Shown piece by piece: positions 23,177 to 35,128 of a stretch of DNA of 64,000 bases. Source of the stretch: Schistocephalus solidus. Lineage: Eukaryota; Platyhelminthes; Cestoda; Diphyllobothriidea; Diphyllobothriidae. Under the pieces are notes generated by a model. The model saw nothing but the letters and a program-made list of their open reading frames with translations, ran no database searches and was not told where the DNA came from. The position numbers were made by a program, and so were the translations under genes. Every line of letters begins with the position of its first letter. The first letter of the stretch is position 1. The DNA lies in assembly GCA_017591395.1 (NCBI GenBank), contig WEDG01008835.1:58072-122071 (forward strand). The letters run 5' to 3'.

Positions 23177-24050
23177 AACCACCGGAGGCTAAGCTACATC
23201 AGCACACACTACCTACACCAATACATCGACTACACCCTCACAATCACCATTTACCAGAGTATATCACGGTTTCCTAGAAACCGTGGCTGGAAAGTCTGCC
23301 AATCTGACGCTTCCACCAGACCACGCCGTCGGCTCAGTGTATGTGCTGTGTGTGTCGAGTGGCTGACCAGTGGACTGGGGAGTCAGACGGCGATGGCTGC
23401 TCCATATCCCCTGAGTTTGTGAATCCTGGTGTGTGCGTTATGGGGGCCAGGTCGTGCTGTGGCGCGCGAAGACGGGTACGCCGATCCGTCAGCCAATGCG
23501 CCCACTCCCACATCAGGCAACTGACCGGCTCGGACAGTAGTCTGACTGTGGGGAGTGGGGGAGAAAGTGAGTCGACAGCTCAGTGCATATTCCTCACTAT
23601 AAACAATCTGACGCGCTTGAAACTATCACGGTGCGCTGAAAGCCGTGGCTTGGAAGGTTGCCAACTGACGGGATAACTCGGACCGCGTGGTCAGCCCAAT
23701 GTGTGTTTTGTGTGGAGTGGCTGACTGGCGGACTGAGAGTCAGGTTGCAATGGCTCCTTCTAAATGTGGCCTTTATGGCACTCCCACACCGTGGGATCCG
23801 AGCCAGGTGTGGTGGCACGCCCAGGGGCGGCTCCGGCCGCGCCAGCCACCTGCGCCCTCTCCCATCTCCGGTCTTCTTGACTCTGTCTTGACACCGGGCT
23901 CAGGTGGGGGAGGAGGAGAGAGTGCGGTAGCTGCAGCGCAAGGCTACTATCACTTAAAACTAATTCACGCGCAAGTCACCGTCCCTGCACCACCTGGTGT
24001 GGAGCATACGGTGGACCTCGTCGAAATCGACGGTCGAACTGTCGTGTGCC

Positions 24051-24335
24051 CCCTAAACGGGCACGGGTAGGTGCCAGCTCATGCCGCAACCCGCTCTCCC
24101 ACCGTGTGGGAGATGCCTCATTTGCGCCCAGCCACGTCTCCGATCTTCTTGACTATATCTTAACACCAGGCAGAAGCGGTTAAGGGAAGATAGAGTGCGG
24201 TAGATGCAGTGCACGTCTACTATCATTTAACACTAATTTGCGCACATTTCACCGTCCCTGCACCGCCCTTCTGTGGAGTATGCGATGGGCAATGTCAGAC
24301 TACGACGGTCGAACTGACGTGTCTGTGTGATTAAA
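24051..24335 (+). repeat. Solo 3'-end copy of the zinc-finger retrotransposon
   Basis: The segment from CCCCTAAACGGG through CCGATCTTCTTGACTATATC and GCACGTCTACTATCATTTAA to ACTACGACGGTCGAACTGAC matches the last ~280 bases of copies 1-3. It follows copy 2 directly, so the 3' end is doubled here. Confidence 0.7.
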
Positions 24336-26855
24336 CAGTCCAGACAAGTTGCCACGGATCGCCAGGCATAGAGGCGTACAGTCCATGACGTTATCGTTGC
24401 CTGCAAAGATGAGGCATGATCGCAGCCGTACCAATTACTGGGTGCATCGCTGCACAGCTGTCGCACCTGACCTGTTTATCACCGGGGACGCGCCCTGTAG
24501 CCCCACAGTTAGAATTTTGTGGAATACAACGTCCACAGTTTGCCACTAGGTGAAGCCACGACTTATGACTGCATCTCCCTCTCCCATAACTTTCCGATGA
24601 CAAGACGCAATTTAAAAAACCAAAGCTGGACGTGGGTGTACACGCTGCCAAAGTTAGACAGACCGCCTACGATTGTCGTACACAATCTAATCTCTCAATG
24701 TACGCACATCAGACTCCACTGAGATCTTAGAAGCCCCCTGCTCCTCAGTTGGACCGAATTTACCCGACAGCTGGGGAACTCGCCACTTTATGACGGTTAG
24801 CGCAACGTAAAAAGCTCAAGTGTGTTATAGTTACATATTATAGTGAGGAATGTGCTGAATCTCTTTAGAAGGAATTCCTCAATACTGACCTCGTTCTATG
24901 TTTCCTATGTTCGCAAATTCCTGCCGACTGAGCAATGATAAGTAATAGTGCAGCGCATGACATGGCGTACAAGCCTTCGTCTACGCGTGCCACGTGCGCG
25001 AACAGGCCCACGCCATAGTTTTCCTGCTTCCACTGAAGCTGGCGAAAGCAGCACCAGATGGCTTTATGGCAAAAGAGATTATGCCATCGCAAAAGTGCGC
25101 GCGGTGACACAAAATGTGACGATGGTGTAAACATGAGAGATGAAGGATATTGTACTGATCGCTGTGGTGTGCACATATGATCGACCAGTTCCGCGCGATG
25201 GTTTAATGTGCGACTACGGAGGGGGCAGTAAAGAAGCGCGTGGGCGGCGTTAGATAGGAATCCTGAGTATGCGGCAGCAATGGTAACGGGCAACCTGACG
25301 GCCAACCGAGACGTAGTGATGGAGCTTGATGTGAGAGGAGCCGGTTTTTAGCGTCGACAGTGAGGGGATTCCGACGTTACATGACAAAAAACAAATACCA
25401 CTTTGAGCAAGCGTTGGCAGTAGGGACAATAATGGCGGTGTTTGGGCCTAAATCCGCGGCATCTTCCTCTTTCCTGCCTATGGTTTCACGTCAGCGTCCA
25501 CTTTTGATTCGATTCACCGATTATTTCTGCAGTATTTGCGGCTATTCATCCTGCTTGAGTCTAGTTTTCAACCTACGTGGTAGGGTATCAGATCTCCGGA
25601 GGCCAGAGCGATCTTCTTTTCTAGCTAGTTGATCACTGACATTCCAATAAGATAACGGCATCCAAGCTCACTCTGACAAACGGGTCAAGAGATTTGGTGC
25701 GGTTTTTCATCTCGCAGAGTAACTAGACTGTGAGACACCGCCAGGTTACGGACGGCGCGAGTACTGGCATTGTGAAGGCAGCTGGCCCTCTTTCTTGTTA
25801 GTAAGCAGCGCTCACACAAGTGGGGCTGTTGCATCATCGTAGACGACTACCTGGTCCTACTATGAGTAAGAACTTCTATTTGGCAGAATAACTATCTTAA
25901 GCATCTTAGGCCGCCTGTGAGGTTGCATGCAATCCAACCCACGACACTTGGTCTTGGAGAGTGAGAGGGGAGGCGTTGTGAGACTGACTCAGTCTAGAGC
26001 TTTTGGTTACGCGTGCAAAAACGCGGCTGGTTCAGCTGCACTGACTGAAATCAACTTCATCGCGTGGTAAAGGCCCAAAACCGACTACCCTCACTGCGGA
26101 TTTAGTCCGATGGCTGAATTCATTACTCAGATGTGGCTGCTGCTGCTGCTGATCAGAGGGCGGCTTCGTGAAGCCACACATGAGAGCTTGGCACCAGTTA
26201 GGGGCCGATCTTACATAAAGGATGGTGAGAAAGCTGTCGCTCCGACCGGACATACGTCTACCTGGACAGCCCCGACCAGCCCATAGTCGCGATAACAGAT
26301 ATGCTCCATCTTTCCAGGGTTTCCACCAGCCTGCTCTAACATCTTGCCCTTACCTTTTGATGAATGGCACCATAAGTACCTGAATCTTTCTTATCTCGTG
26401 TGTTTTCGGCTAGAGAACAACGATTCAGCTCCGTGTGGAATTTCTTTCAAAGGAGCTCAAAGTAGGTGACCTCAATGGATCACACGCTAGCTTTTTGCGC
26501 TCGCGCAGTCACCTATTAATGGCTGTCACTTATTTGCCGAGCTCAGAATACTCTTCAATTAAAAGGGCCTGTGCGCGTATGAGATCGTGGCTTGTCTCTC
26601 TTCTTCGCTGGGCTGTATCTTCTTGAACTCAAGACTAGAAGGGTCAGGAACAGATATTGTGTTGTATGAGTGCTTATTTGTGGATCTGCTAAAATTCTAC
26701 CCCTCCCCCCTCTTCCCATTTGCACGAATGCATTTACACTGTAGCATGGGCCTCAGAAAAGCATCAACACCGTATAACACCGTACAACACCGTATAACAT
26801 GATGCAGTATGAAGACGCCATTGTGACAGGGCGAACACCCATTAGATACGGTTTT
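24336..26855. other. No gene recognised
   Basis: The longest frame is 146 codons on the minus strand (24,865-25,305), but it opens with TTG rather than ATG and has no recognisable motif. A plus-strand 90-codon frame (25,360-25,632) is also anonymous. A minus-strand frame at 26,032-26,253 includes a five-Gln run. This DNA lies 3' of the last WIP exon found and could contain its missing terminal exon. Confidence 0.35.
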
Positions 26856-26859
26856 TCCA

Positions 26860-26945
26860 GGCCATGCAAGCCTCGGGTTGGCTGATAATGACTAACAAGC
26901 TGAAAAACGGCCATTCCAGTCTCTCTGGCCTTTGGCAGTATTCTT
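26860..26945 (+). repeat. SINE body fragment
   Basis: GCCTCGGGTTGGCTGATAAT then ACGGCCATTCCAGTCTCTCT are SINE body motifs. Head and tail are missing. Confidence 0.5.
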
Positions 26946-27089
26946 TACCGAGTTCCCCTGTAATAAACGTCCTAAGGGTCGGGCTTCGAGGGTTCCCATC
27001 CATGCTGACATTCCCCATGACGCTTGCAGACCAGGGCTCATACTACTTTCCCAGTAGCGTACGTAGGCTTGATGTAACTACTTCATTAC

Positions 27090-27545
27090 GCGTCCCCCCA
27101 ATAAGCGGGCCGCGTGGCAGATGCCCTGGATTAACACGGGGGGCATAAAAGGGCACGGCAGGAGTTATTGGAGGTGGCGATCCCATAACAAAGGCCGAAA
27201 ATGGGTGCTGGTTGCACGCGTAGGTGCAGGCTCATGCTGCACCAGTCACTTGCAATTTATGGCGTTCCCACTCCATGCGATCTGATTCAGGCGTAGTGGA
27301 TTGGTCAGAAAAGTCTCCAGCTGCGCTATCCACCCGCGGCCAACCCCGCATCGGGTCTTCCTGACTCTTTCTTGACACCGGACACAGACGGGTGAGGAAA
27401 GATAGAAAACGGTAGCTGCAGCGCAAATCTGCCATCACTCAAAACCATTTCACGCGAAAGTCACTGTTCCATGCTCGACCATGCTGTAGAGCCTACGATG
27501 GAAATCGTCGAAACCGAAGGTTGAAGCGCCGTCGTCATATTACGC
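27090..27545 (+). repeat. Solo 3'-end repeat of the zinc-finger retrotransposon type
   Basis: The segment aligns by eye with 29,335-29,690: CCCCCAATAAGCGGGCCGCG at the start, CGGGTCTTCCTGACTC and TTGACACCGG in the middle, AGCTGCAGCGCAAATCTGCC and GATGGAAATCGTCG at the end. It is longer at the 5' side than the UTR part shared by copies 1-3. Confidence 0.6.
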
Positions 27546-28590
27546 ACCCACGTGCCCACATATTTCTCCAAATACTGCTGACACACAAATATTTCATGGA
27601 TCGGTACAGTTGTTCATGTTTACTTTGCACCTTTTTGGTATTCCCTTTACAATATTTGACATATTTGCACTGTGTGTAATAAATAGGGAGTTGCATGGTA
27701 CAAAACTAAATTTACCTCAAATCAACTTAACTGAACCGAAGATAGGAATTTCCAGGCAAACGGAAACTGTCAATTAGCCTGGCTACAGGCCAACCGGTAT
27801 GTGCATGGGTGACAGATAGTATAACGGTTGAAAAGCAAATTCGGTCGTTGAAATAAGACTTCCATTCGCCTGACATGTCGGATCCACAAAAATAAAAGCC
27901 TTGGCGCAATGGAGGTGCGGTATTTAAGGGGTACAGTCTACGCCTATGTTGTAGATGTTCGTACTTGGCCCGGATGATTGCTTGGTAGCCCGCATCGAGT
28001 GTTTAATTGTAGCGATTTTATCAACCGTGTTGCCGGCATGAAAATTACTCGGAGTTGGTCCGACAAAACTATCACAGGAATCAACCTTCGACCGCGCGCT
28101 CCTTGGATGACTAAACACTTTGGCCAGGTAGATCCTTAGCACCGCGTAGAGAGGGGGAAGTTACTGTGCTGTTTTCTAGACCCCTGGTCAGTGAGATACA
28201 GCTGTCTCAGAGGATGAGCTTGGGAATGAACATTAACCACTAGGCGAATGAGAACTCATATTCCACCGGCCGACTGCCCTACTACTCAACTGCTACCCGA
28301 CACCACATATCCACTTTTATCAGCAAGAGGGTGACCTTCAGCGACCGTTTGCTGCCAAAATGAATAGGCTGTCGAGCCCGACAACGACGAGGCAACAGCA
28401 GCACCATCCAGTGAAGCATGCCACAAATCCGGTTACCCAGCTAGGTCACAAGCTTCAAAGGTATTATGACGCAACGAATGTTTGCCAGCTGTTGTCTGCG
28501 GCACAAGCTGGGAACCTTTAATCGATGAGCTGGAAGAGAGATATCCAAGAACAACAGGAAACCACACAAGCTGCTCCACGCAACCGTTGA
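27546..28590. other. No gene recognised
   Basis: There are short frames on both strands; a 53-codon ATG frame at 28,361-28,522 has no known motif. Nothing else is seen. Confidence 0.35.
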
Positions 28591-28990
28591 TTGGCGAGTT
28601 GGCTATGAATGGCAGATGAAGGCGAATAAGCCAGAAATAGCCATTACAGTTTCCCTTGTCTTTGCCGATACTGTGCTTCTGCCTATCATACTACTCGATG
28701 CGGCTGCTGGCGGAGCTCCAGAGTGAGTCCCAAGGCAGAAAAGGGCAAAGGAGTCCCATAAACGATCGGTGATCGCCGATTCAACAATGTTAACATTCCC
28801 AATCGAAACCACTAAGACTACGAGCCCGTTACTCAATGGCTAGAACTTTGCACTTCTAATTAACAGGTCACGGGTTCGAGCTTCGGGTGCCAAAAACACC
28901 TGTGATTTCCTATGGCTGGCTGATAACGCCCAATAAGTAAGAAATGGCCATTCCGTTCTCCCAAGTCTTAATCGGCCATGTTTACTGCGG
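28591..28990 (+). repeat. SINE dimer (body followed by a second head)
   Basis: The first unit's body runs from AAGCCAGAAATAGCCATTAC to the CCAATCGAAACCACTAAGAC end motif near 28,818. ACGAGCCCGTTACTCAATGG then starts the next tRNA-like head at 28,825, with GCACTTCTAATTAACAGG and box B GGTTCGAGCTTCGG near 28,873. It continues as GGCTGGCTGATAACG and AAGAAATGGCCATTCC. Confidence 0.7.
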
Positions 28991-29334
28991 ATCAAGCAAC
29001 TACTGGTGCGGTCATTGTGGCTTGCGTGCTCCTGTTGAACTTGCCAGCGGAAAGGAGATGAGTGGTTTGGCGCCAATCACAAAAACATCTCGCATAGGCG
29101 CTTCGATCACAAATTTTTACTCGCACTACAGCACCTACATAAACCGACTCGTCCGTACCTTTGCCAGTAGACGGCATGAGAGTTTTTCATGATCGAGCTG
29201 AAATCTGACGTCGATAGCATGCTCCCGACATTGAGCGGTTGACTTGTCAGCAGACTCAACTTTGCTCAGAAGTGTACTGCCGGCCAACCGCCATTTGTGA
29301 CATTCGTGGAGCAGGAGATCTGCCTGTAGATCTT

Positions 29335-29690
29335 CCAGTGCCCCTAAACGGGGCGCTTGGTAAATGCGCTGGACCAACACAGGACCAAATCAAGGTACAG
29401 CAGGCGTTAGTTAGTATGAAGTTCCATAAGAAATGCCGAACATGGGGGTGCACGTGCCCAACATGGGCACGCGCAGGGAGATTATTCATCTGCGTCCGAC
29501 CCTGCCTCTGGTCTTCTTGACAATGTTTTGACACCGGGCGCAAGCGGATAGGGGAAGTTAGAGTGCGGTAGATGCAGTGCAAGTCTAATATCAATTAAAA
29601 CTAATTTGCGCACAAGTCACCGTCCGTGCAGCATCATGCGGTGGACATCGCTGGACTACAACGGGCGAACTATCGAATCAGGTGCGTTGA
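29335..29690 (+). repeat. Solo 3'-end repeat of the zinc-finger retrotransposon type
   Basis: CCCCTAAACGGGGCGCTTGG at the start, CTGGTCTTCTTGACAATG and AGTGCGGTAGATGCAGTGCA in the middle, and GGACATCGCTGGACTACAAC at the end match the shared UTR module. Confidence 0.65.
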
Positions 29691-30767
29691 ATACTCTGTC
29701 AAAAGTGCCTGACACTTACAATCAGCAGTCTGACACAATATGAACTAAATTCGCCCTGAACCAACCTATAGGGTGAAACATCCGAAATCACTTAAGTATC
29801 ATGCGTATGAGTCAGCAAATTGCCTTGACCCATACAGCAGACACGGCATGTGTACTCCATAGCCGCGATGTAAGCCGAAATGGCAAAATAACACACGCTG
29901 TGCCATCTGTAGTGGCGACGATGACGACACCACACATACATACAAAGTCACATTGCGTGCAAGTACTGCTCATTGTATATCAAACACGATGGTGCGTGCG
30001 TATTTGCATAACGGCACGCTATTTGAACAGGTGTGTGTGACAGAGAGAGAGTGTGTGTGTGTGTGTATGCGCATCTGAAAACAAAAATCGAACGAGCGAG
30101 AGAGAGAGACCAGTTGGCACACACACGAACACACGCACGCACGCAGACAGACAGAATGCCACAAGAGGGGGACGTGGGGGAGGGAGAGAGAAACTAACAA
30201 CGCAGTGTGCAAAAGAGCAGGCGCGAGATGTGAAGGCTAATTTTTACTGGTAAAGGGAGCATCCACAACGCCACTGTTTCTCTCCCCCAGTGCTGGAAGA
30301 CTGCAGGACTGAGCGAGTTTGGGTGATTCTGAGGGAGAGGGGGGAAGCGGAATAATAAATTAGGGGCATACAAAAATACCGCGAAAGCACATGACAATGA
30401 GGTGAGAAAAAGTTGAGGAGAAGGAGGAGCAGGGGAGGAGCAGGAGGAGGAGGACACTGTGAGCCTGGGTTCAAAGATGAGGAAATTTCAGATTTGCGGA
30501 CTGGGGGCAGCAAAGAGTATATTTCGTCTCGGAAGCGGCAGCGGCCGGAAAGACCGAGTTTTAGGTGGAAATGGAGGAAGTGGGGGAGGCCGAAAGCGCC
30601 ACCGGTAGAGACGGAACCAGCGCTCATCACTCTGTGGGAGGAGAAAATGCAGAGAGAACAGAAAATCAGGTTATTAATGGAGAGGTCTTCAAGCCAACCC
30701 CCGCCCCGCCCCCCAACAGAAACACAAATGGGGTGAAGGGGGATTGAAATGCAGAAGACAGGCTCAC
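29691..30767. other. Probable terminal intron of the WIP-like gene; microsatellites
   Basis: It begins (minus strand) with the donor GTGAGC after 30,768. It contains a GT run at about 30,050-30,066, GAGA runs near 30,095-30,108, and CACA/CGCACGCACG near 30,118-30,145. A purine-rich tract follows around 30,415-30,455. The large minus-strand frame that reads through the donor loses WIP character after the splice site. Confidence 0.5.
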
Positions 30768-30936
30768 CTTGTCTGTGTCCGATGTAGGTTTTGTCGCCCG
30801 TGTAAGGCGGCGGTGGTGGAGGAAAAGTGCTTTTGTCGGGAAAATTGAAACGACTGGCCCAGGGATCTGTAGAATTGCTCAATGAGCCGTTCATTGGCGG
30901 ACAGGAAGGGGGCGCCGGCATAGTTAACCCAGCGGT
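30768..30936 (-). CDS. WIPF: WIP/verprolin homologue, exon 4 (WASP-binding motif)
   Basis: The exon encodes a short Pro-rich stretch (MPAPPSCPPMNGSLSNSTD), then PWASRFNFPDKSTFPPPPPP and YTGDKTYIGHRQ. This matches the plan of the C-terminal WASP-binding motif of vertebrate WIP, in which a W(E)SRF.F core is followed by Pro and an acidic/aromatic tail. In the family this motif grips the WH1 domain of WASP/N-WASP and stabilises it, linking it to actin assembly. The acceptor is CCGCCTAAG|ACC with a pyrimidine tract; the donor is CAAG|GTGAGC. The exon is 169 bases, starts in phase 0 and ends in phase 1. At least one further exon must follow and was not found. Name given by homology only. Confidence 0.75.
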
Positions 30937-31462
30937 CTTAGGCGGAGGGAGAGAAGCGCATTAATTTGCAGGATTGCTGATGCAGTAACAATTACCCACT
31001 AATCAAGAAGTACTTGGTCATAACACGGCGTATGCGCGTAAATAAAAGGAATTGAAAGAGAATGATTGTTGGAAGAGCTATCCCGTCACATACAGGCCAC
31101 AGTTAACTCTGGTTTGGTGGCCTACAGTCTATGGTGTCCAGAGAGAATGAAGTGGAAAGTCGAGGGTTTAACAATAGACCCCAGGAAGACACAAGGGTTT
31201 TAGATTTGCATCTCCGGCCAGAGGAGGACATTCCTCGAGGTGCGGCCATTACCAAATGGGCAGAGTAAGGAGGCTGTTTACGGGTTTTGCCCAATCGTTA
31301 GAAAGTGCCCTTGGGCTCGACGCGACATTTCCATTACCACAGAGATCCACCTGCGTCGTGCATCCATCTGGTCAATCTTCTTATTCGGCTGTGAATGCTA
31401 GGCGTTGTGTTTAAAAGATTAAGGAAAAGAGACGGTTTAATCAACACTGCCTAAGGACCCAC

Positions 31463-31522
31463 CTTCGAGTAAAGCGTCTTAGGATCAAAGTGTTCAGGAA
31501 AGCGATCAATACGACGCAACCG
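31463..31522 (-). CDS. Weak candidate extra exon of the WIP-like gene
   Basis: Sixty bases are bounded by GTGTCAG and a donor TCGAAG|GTGGGT. They encode RLRRIDRFPEHFDPKTLYSK, phase 0 at both ends, so the piece would fit between exons 3 and 4 without breaking the frame. The acceptor lacks a pyrimidine tract. It is also part of a longer minus-strand open frame (31,451-31,963) that begins with GTG, so it may be chance. Confidence 0.2.
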
Positions 31523-32289
31523 CTGACACTTGAACCGCAACCACCCGATTAGCCACAAGCTCAGTTGCGTTAAGGCCCTGATATCGACGGACTGAGACGC
31601 ACCACAGGTTTCTGCTTTTAGCAGCTTCGACGAGCTTTTAGAAAAAAATGAATAAAAGCGCAACTTCGTCAACCGGCGCACACGCAGGCGGAATGGAGGA
31701 CAAATCGCATCGATCTTAAAAATTGGCCAGTCTTTACGTATATCAAGAACGTCTCCAATGCCGTCAGCCACCTTCCGGCACAACATGAAGATTGAGTCAC
31801 ACAGAAACCGCAGGCAACCATGAGGAGTCAGGTAATGAGACCAAAATACCCTCTGCCACTGCAAGAAACAGCTGGAATTCTTTATCGAATGTGGTGCAGA
31901 TACCGGCAAAGAAACTACGTCGGAGAAAACAGGAGACTGCTCCGGACGCGAATGGTCAAACACAGCGGCAGTGCCAAAAAATGATGTTAACTCTCAAGTC
32001 CTGGTTTATTCGACAGGACCCGGCCATGCGCTTAAGTTGAACTATGCCAAAAGTTTCGCGAAGTGACAAGCTTGTGAAACGCAAGCTCATTGAGCCAAGG
32101 TCTCCCATCCTATATTCGATGCTAAGACTTTGTTTAACCAAAGTAATTAGCCACTACGACACTTTAAAATGTCAGTGATAGTGAGTCTGATGGCCGAGCA
32201 ATCATCACGCTAAAAGCTAAATTCAGCGAACAGCGACAAGACGACCAGCCACCAAGCAAGTATTGCACCAAAGGACAAATGATCTCAAG
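31523..32289. other. Intron DNA of the WIP-like gene; no feature recognised
   Basis: A 170-codon open frame on the minus strand opens with GTG and has no known motif. The plus-strand frame at 31,792-32,040 opens with TTG. Neither is called. Confidence 0.35.
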
Positions 32290-32329
32290 GAAGGGAGGAG
32301 ATGCATACTGCAGATGATAACGCCACCGT

Positions 32330-34270
32330 ATAGATACGATATTGTCAACTGCGGAACGTCATTCAGTCCACTGTCCTCGAAGTCCTCGGACGCGCACGCC
32401 ATCAACACCAGGACAGGTTTGAGTATAATCACGCCGACATCACCAACCCACTCACGGAGAAGAATAAACTTCACAAAGCCTACATGGACATTCGGACTGA
32501 CACCACTAAAGCAGCCTTCTTCAGATTTCACCGCCTTGTGCAGCAACCGCTGTGGGAGCTGCTGGAAGCCTGGATGGTCCGCAAGACTGAGGAAATCCAA
32601 GAGCATTTGGACCGCAATAAAAGGAAACTTCTTCAAAGCCAGCAAGGGCATATACGGCCTCTGCATCAAGGAGACCACAGTGCTGCTCTGCTCTGACGGC
32701 ACAACACTGCTGACAGAGAAATCGCAAATTCTGAAGCGCCGGGCCGAACACTTCAGAAGTGTCCTTAATGACTCATCAGCCATCTCCGATGCTGCCATTG
32801 ACCGGCTCCCTCAAGTGGACACGAACAATGACCTGGATCTGCCACCTTCACTACCAGAAACCATCCGGGCCGTGCAGCAGAGTTCTAGCGGTAAAGCACC
32901 GGGATCCGCCGCGATCCCACCGGAAGTCTACAAGCACGGTAGGCCCCGGCTGATGGCAGAACTCACAACACTCTTCCAGGAGATGTGGCGCCAAGGACAA
33001 GTTCCTCAGGAATACGAAGACGCGACCATAGTCCATATCTACAAACGGGAGGGGAACCGGCAAATCTGTGATAATCACTGAGGCATCTCGTTGCTCAACA
33101 TCACCGGGAAGATCTTCACCCGTATCCTTCTCAATCGTCTGAAGGTCACCTACAGCAGGATCTGCTCCCGGAAAGCCAATGCGGCTGCCGACGACATCGC
33201 GGAACAATCGACATGATTGTCGCCATTCACCTCTACACTACCTTCGCGGGTCTGACGAAAGCCTGACACGGTGAATCGCGATGAACTATGGAAATTCATG
33301 CAGAAATTCGGGTGTCATGACCGATTCCCTCACATGGTGCGTCAACTCCGCGATGGCACGATGGCGCGCGTCACCGACAACAGGACGGTATCCGAAGCAT
33401 TTGCAGCGAGCAACGGCGTGAAGCACGGCTGCGTACAGAACCCCATCATCTTCAGTCTCAAGTGCTCCCTTGTCTTTGCTGATTACTGCACACTCAATGC
33501 AACGAGAGAAAGGGGAATGCAAAGGAGCATAGACCTCTTCGCTGCCGCTTGCGACAACTTCGGACTGCGAAACAACACCGATAAAACGACGTTCATACAT
33601 AAGCCACCGCCCAATACCACCTACAACGAGCACGCATCAATGTCATCGGCGCTCAACTGACATCCGTGGATACCTTCACCTACCTGGAGCAACCTCTCAT
33701 GCAGCACCAAAATCAACATTGAGGTCGCCCACCGGATCGCCAAAGCCAGCCAAGCCCTCGGACACATGCAGAATATCGTCTGATATCGACAAGGTCTCCA
33801 TCTCAGCACCCAACTCAAGAGGTACAAAGCTGTCATCTTGGCGACGGTGCTGCATGAAGCGGAGACTTGGACGATCTATCGAAAGCAAGCGCGGAAGTTC
33901 AACCACTTCCACTTCAGCTGCCTCTGCAGAATACTAAAGCCGAATGGCAAGACAGGATCCCGGACACAAAAGTGAAGGAATGAACAAGCCTACCCAGCAT
34001 CTACGGCCAGCTGAAGCAACTATAAATTCGCTGGATCGGCCACCTTGTGAGAATTTATGACAGACGACTACCAAAACGAATCTTCTACTGAGATGTCGCC
34101 GCAGGTTCTCATCAACAAAAGGATCAAATACGACGCTACAAGGATACCGAAGACTTCCCTGAATCAACCGCAGATCAACTTGGTAAACAGTGAGGACTTC
34201 GCTAGGAACTGACCGGCCTGGATAAAGACATTGAAAACAGGGGCAGCAATCTACGAAGCCAAACGGATCG
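32330..34270 (+). pseudogene. Reverse transcriptase remnant of copy 3
   Basis: Clear pieces include AHFRSVLNDSSAISDAAIDR-like sequence, VDTNNDLDLPPSLPETIRAV, then a TGA at 33,079-33,081 in the same place as copy 1. Further on come GVKHGC and LVFADYCTLNATRERGMQRS. The second catalytic Asp is replaced by Tyr (FADY, 33,475-33,486). A deletion near 33,220-33,270 removes part of the palm A region, leaving TTFAGLTKA. It is not functional. Confidence 0.85.
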
Positions 34271-34629
34271 CCGCCGCCAAGACCGGAAGGGCGGCACGAG
34301 AGACACCAGCGTCCCGGATCCTCAACGCCAAAGCACAAGCCCTTCCAAAATGCCCGCGCAGTCAACGCACCTTCCGCGTGCGAATCGGCCTGGTCGGATA
34401 TCTTTGAACGAAATGCACCAACAATCTGACAATTCCGACTTCTATGTCAAATTTTGCCAACCCTCCTTCGGACCCCCTCACACTCACTCCTGGCATCAAT
34501 TCCATTACTCCCACCGTCACAGAGACCACATCCCAATACTCAAAACATGTTACCTTCACCACCACAACCACCACCACCCCGTCATCACCACTACCAGTGA
34601 TGAGGGCTCGGTCCTAAACTAACCTCATT

Positions 34630-35128
34630 GAGACCGCACTTTCGCCTCACGCATCGGCCTGGTCGGTCACTTGCGAATCCATCGCACAGAGACTAGTGAA
34701 CCAGTGCCTGGAGCACTAACCAACACCAGAGATCGCCGCATCCACTAACCTCACTACCCTCGAACATTCACTCATCGCATGGGTCTATTCGATCACATGC
34801 GCGGAATTCACATTAATGCCGACAACACCGATACCCCAAGCACACTCTCCGCTCCTGCCATTATAATCGTCACTGCCACCCCCACTACCACGAATGACAT
34901 CCCCCAGCCTCTCCCGATTTGTCCTGCCCACATTGCACCCGCAACTTCAACTTACGCATCGGCCTAGTCGGTCACCTGCGAATCCATCGTACGAAGACTG
35001 GCGAACCAAGGCCTGGGGCTCAGACATACAGTTGCCGCGCCCGCCTCCACGACCCTCACGACTCCCGCATCTTTACACACCACATAGGCCTATTAGGTCA
35101 CATGCGCCTCCACGATAATCTGCGGTAA
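34630..35128 (+). pseudogene. Zinc-finger tail remnant of copy 3
   Basis: One good finger remains near 34,922-34,990 (CPHCTRNFNLRIGLVGHLRI). The last finger (about 35,050-35,128) has lost both Cys (DPHDSRIFTHHIGLLGHMRL) but keeps the closing LHDNLR and stop. Earlier fingers are broken by frameshifts. Confidence 0.75.

Larger units (their letters stand above)
18630..24050 (+). mobile_element. Zinc-finger non-LTR retrotransposon, copy 2 (most complete)
   Basis: All parts are present in order: a GC-rich 5' region (18,630-19,200), endonuclease, RT, C-terminal domain, five zinc fingers (22,372-23,176) and the 3' UTR (about 23,180-24,050). Several frameshifts and stops show it is dead, but the RT catalytic FADD (21,485-21,496) is intact. 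The 3' part of the UTR is shared with copies 1 and 3 and with solo fragments elsewhere. Elements of this plan are commonly labelled 'endonuclease-reverse transcriptase' or 'craniofacial development protein 2-like' in tapeworm and fluke annotation. I assign the clade only loosely. Confidence 0.85.

Noticed and set aside
24865..25305. 146-codon minus-strand open frame
   Set aside because: It opens with TTG, has no known motif or splice support, and the opposite strand is equally open in places.
30244..30767. Continuation of the long minus-strand frame beyond the WIP exon 4 donor
   Set aside because: Protein character is lost after CAAG|GTGAGC; the frame runs into low-complexity purine/pyrimidine tracts.
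31451..31963. 170-codon minus-strand open frame
   Set aside because: It starts with GTG and shows no family motif; only a 60-base part with splice sites was kept as a weak exon candidate.
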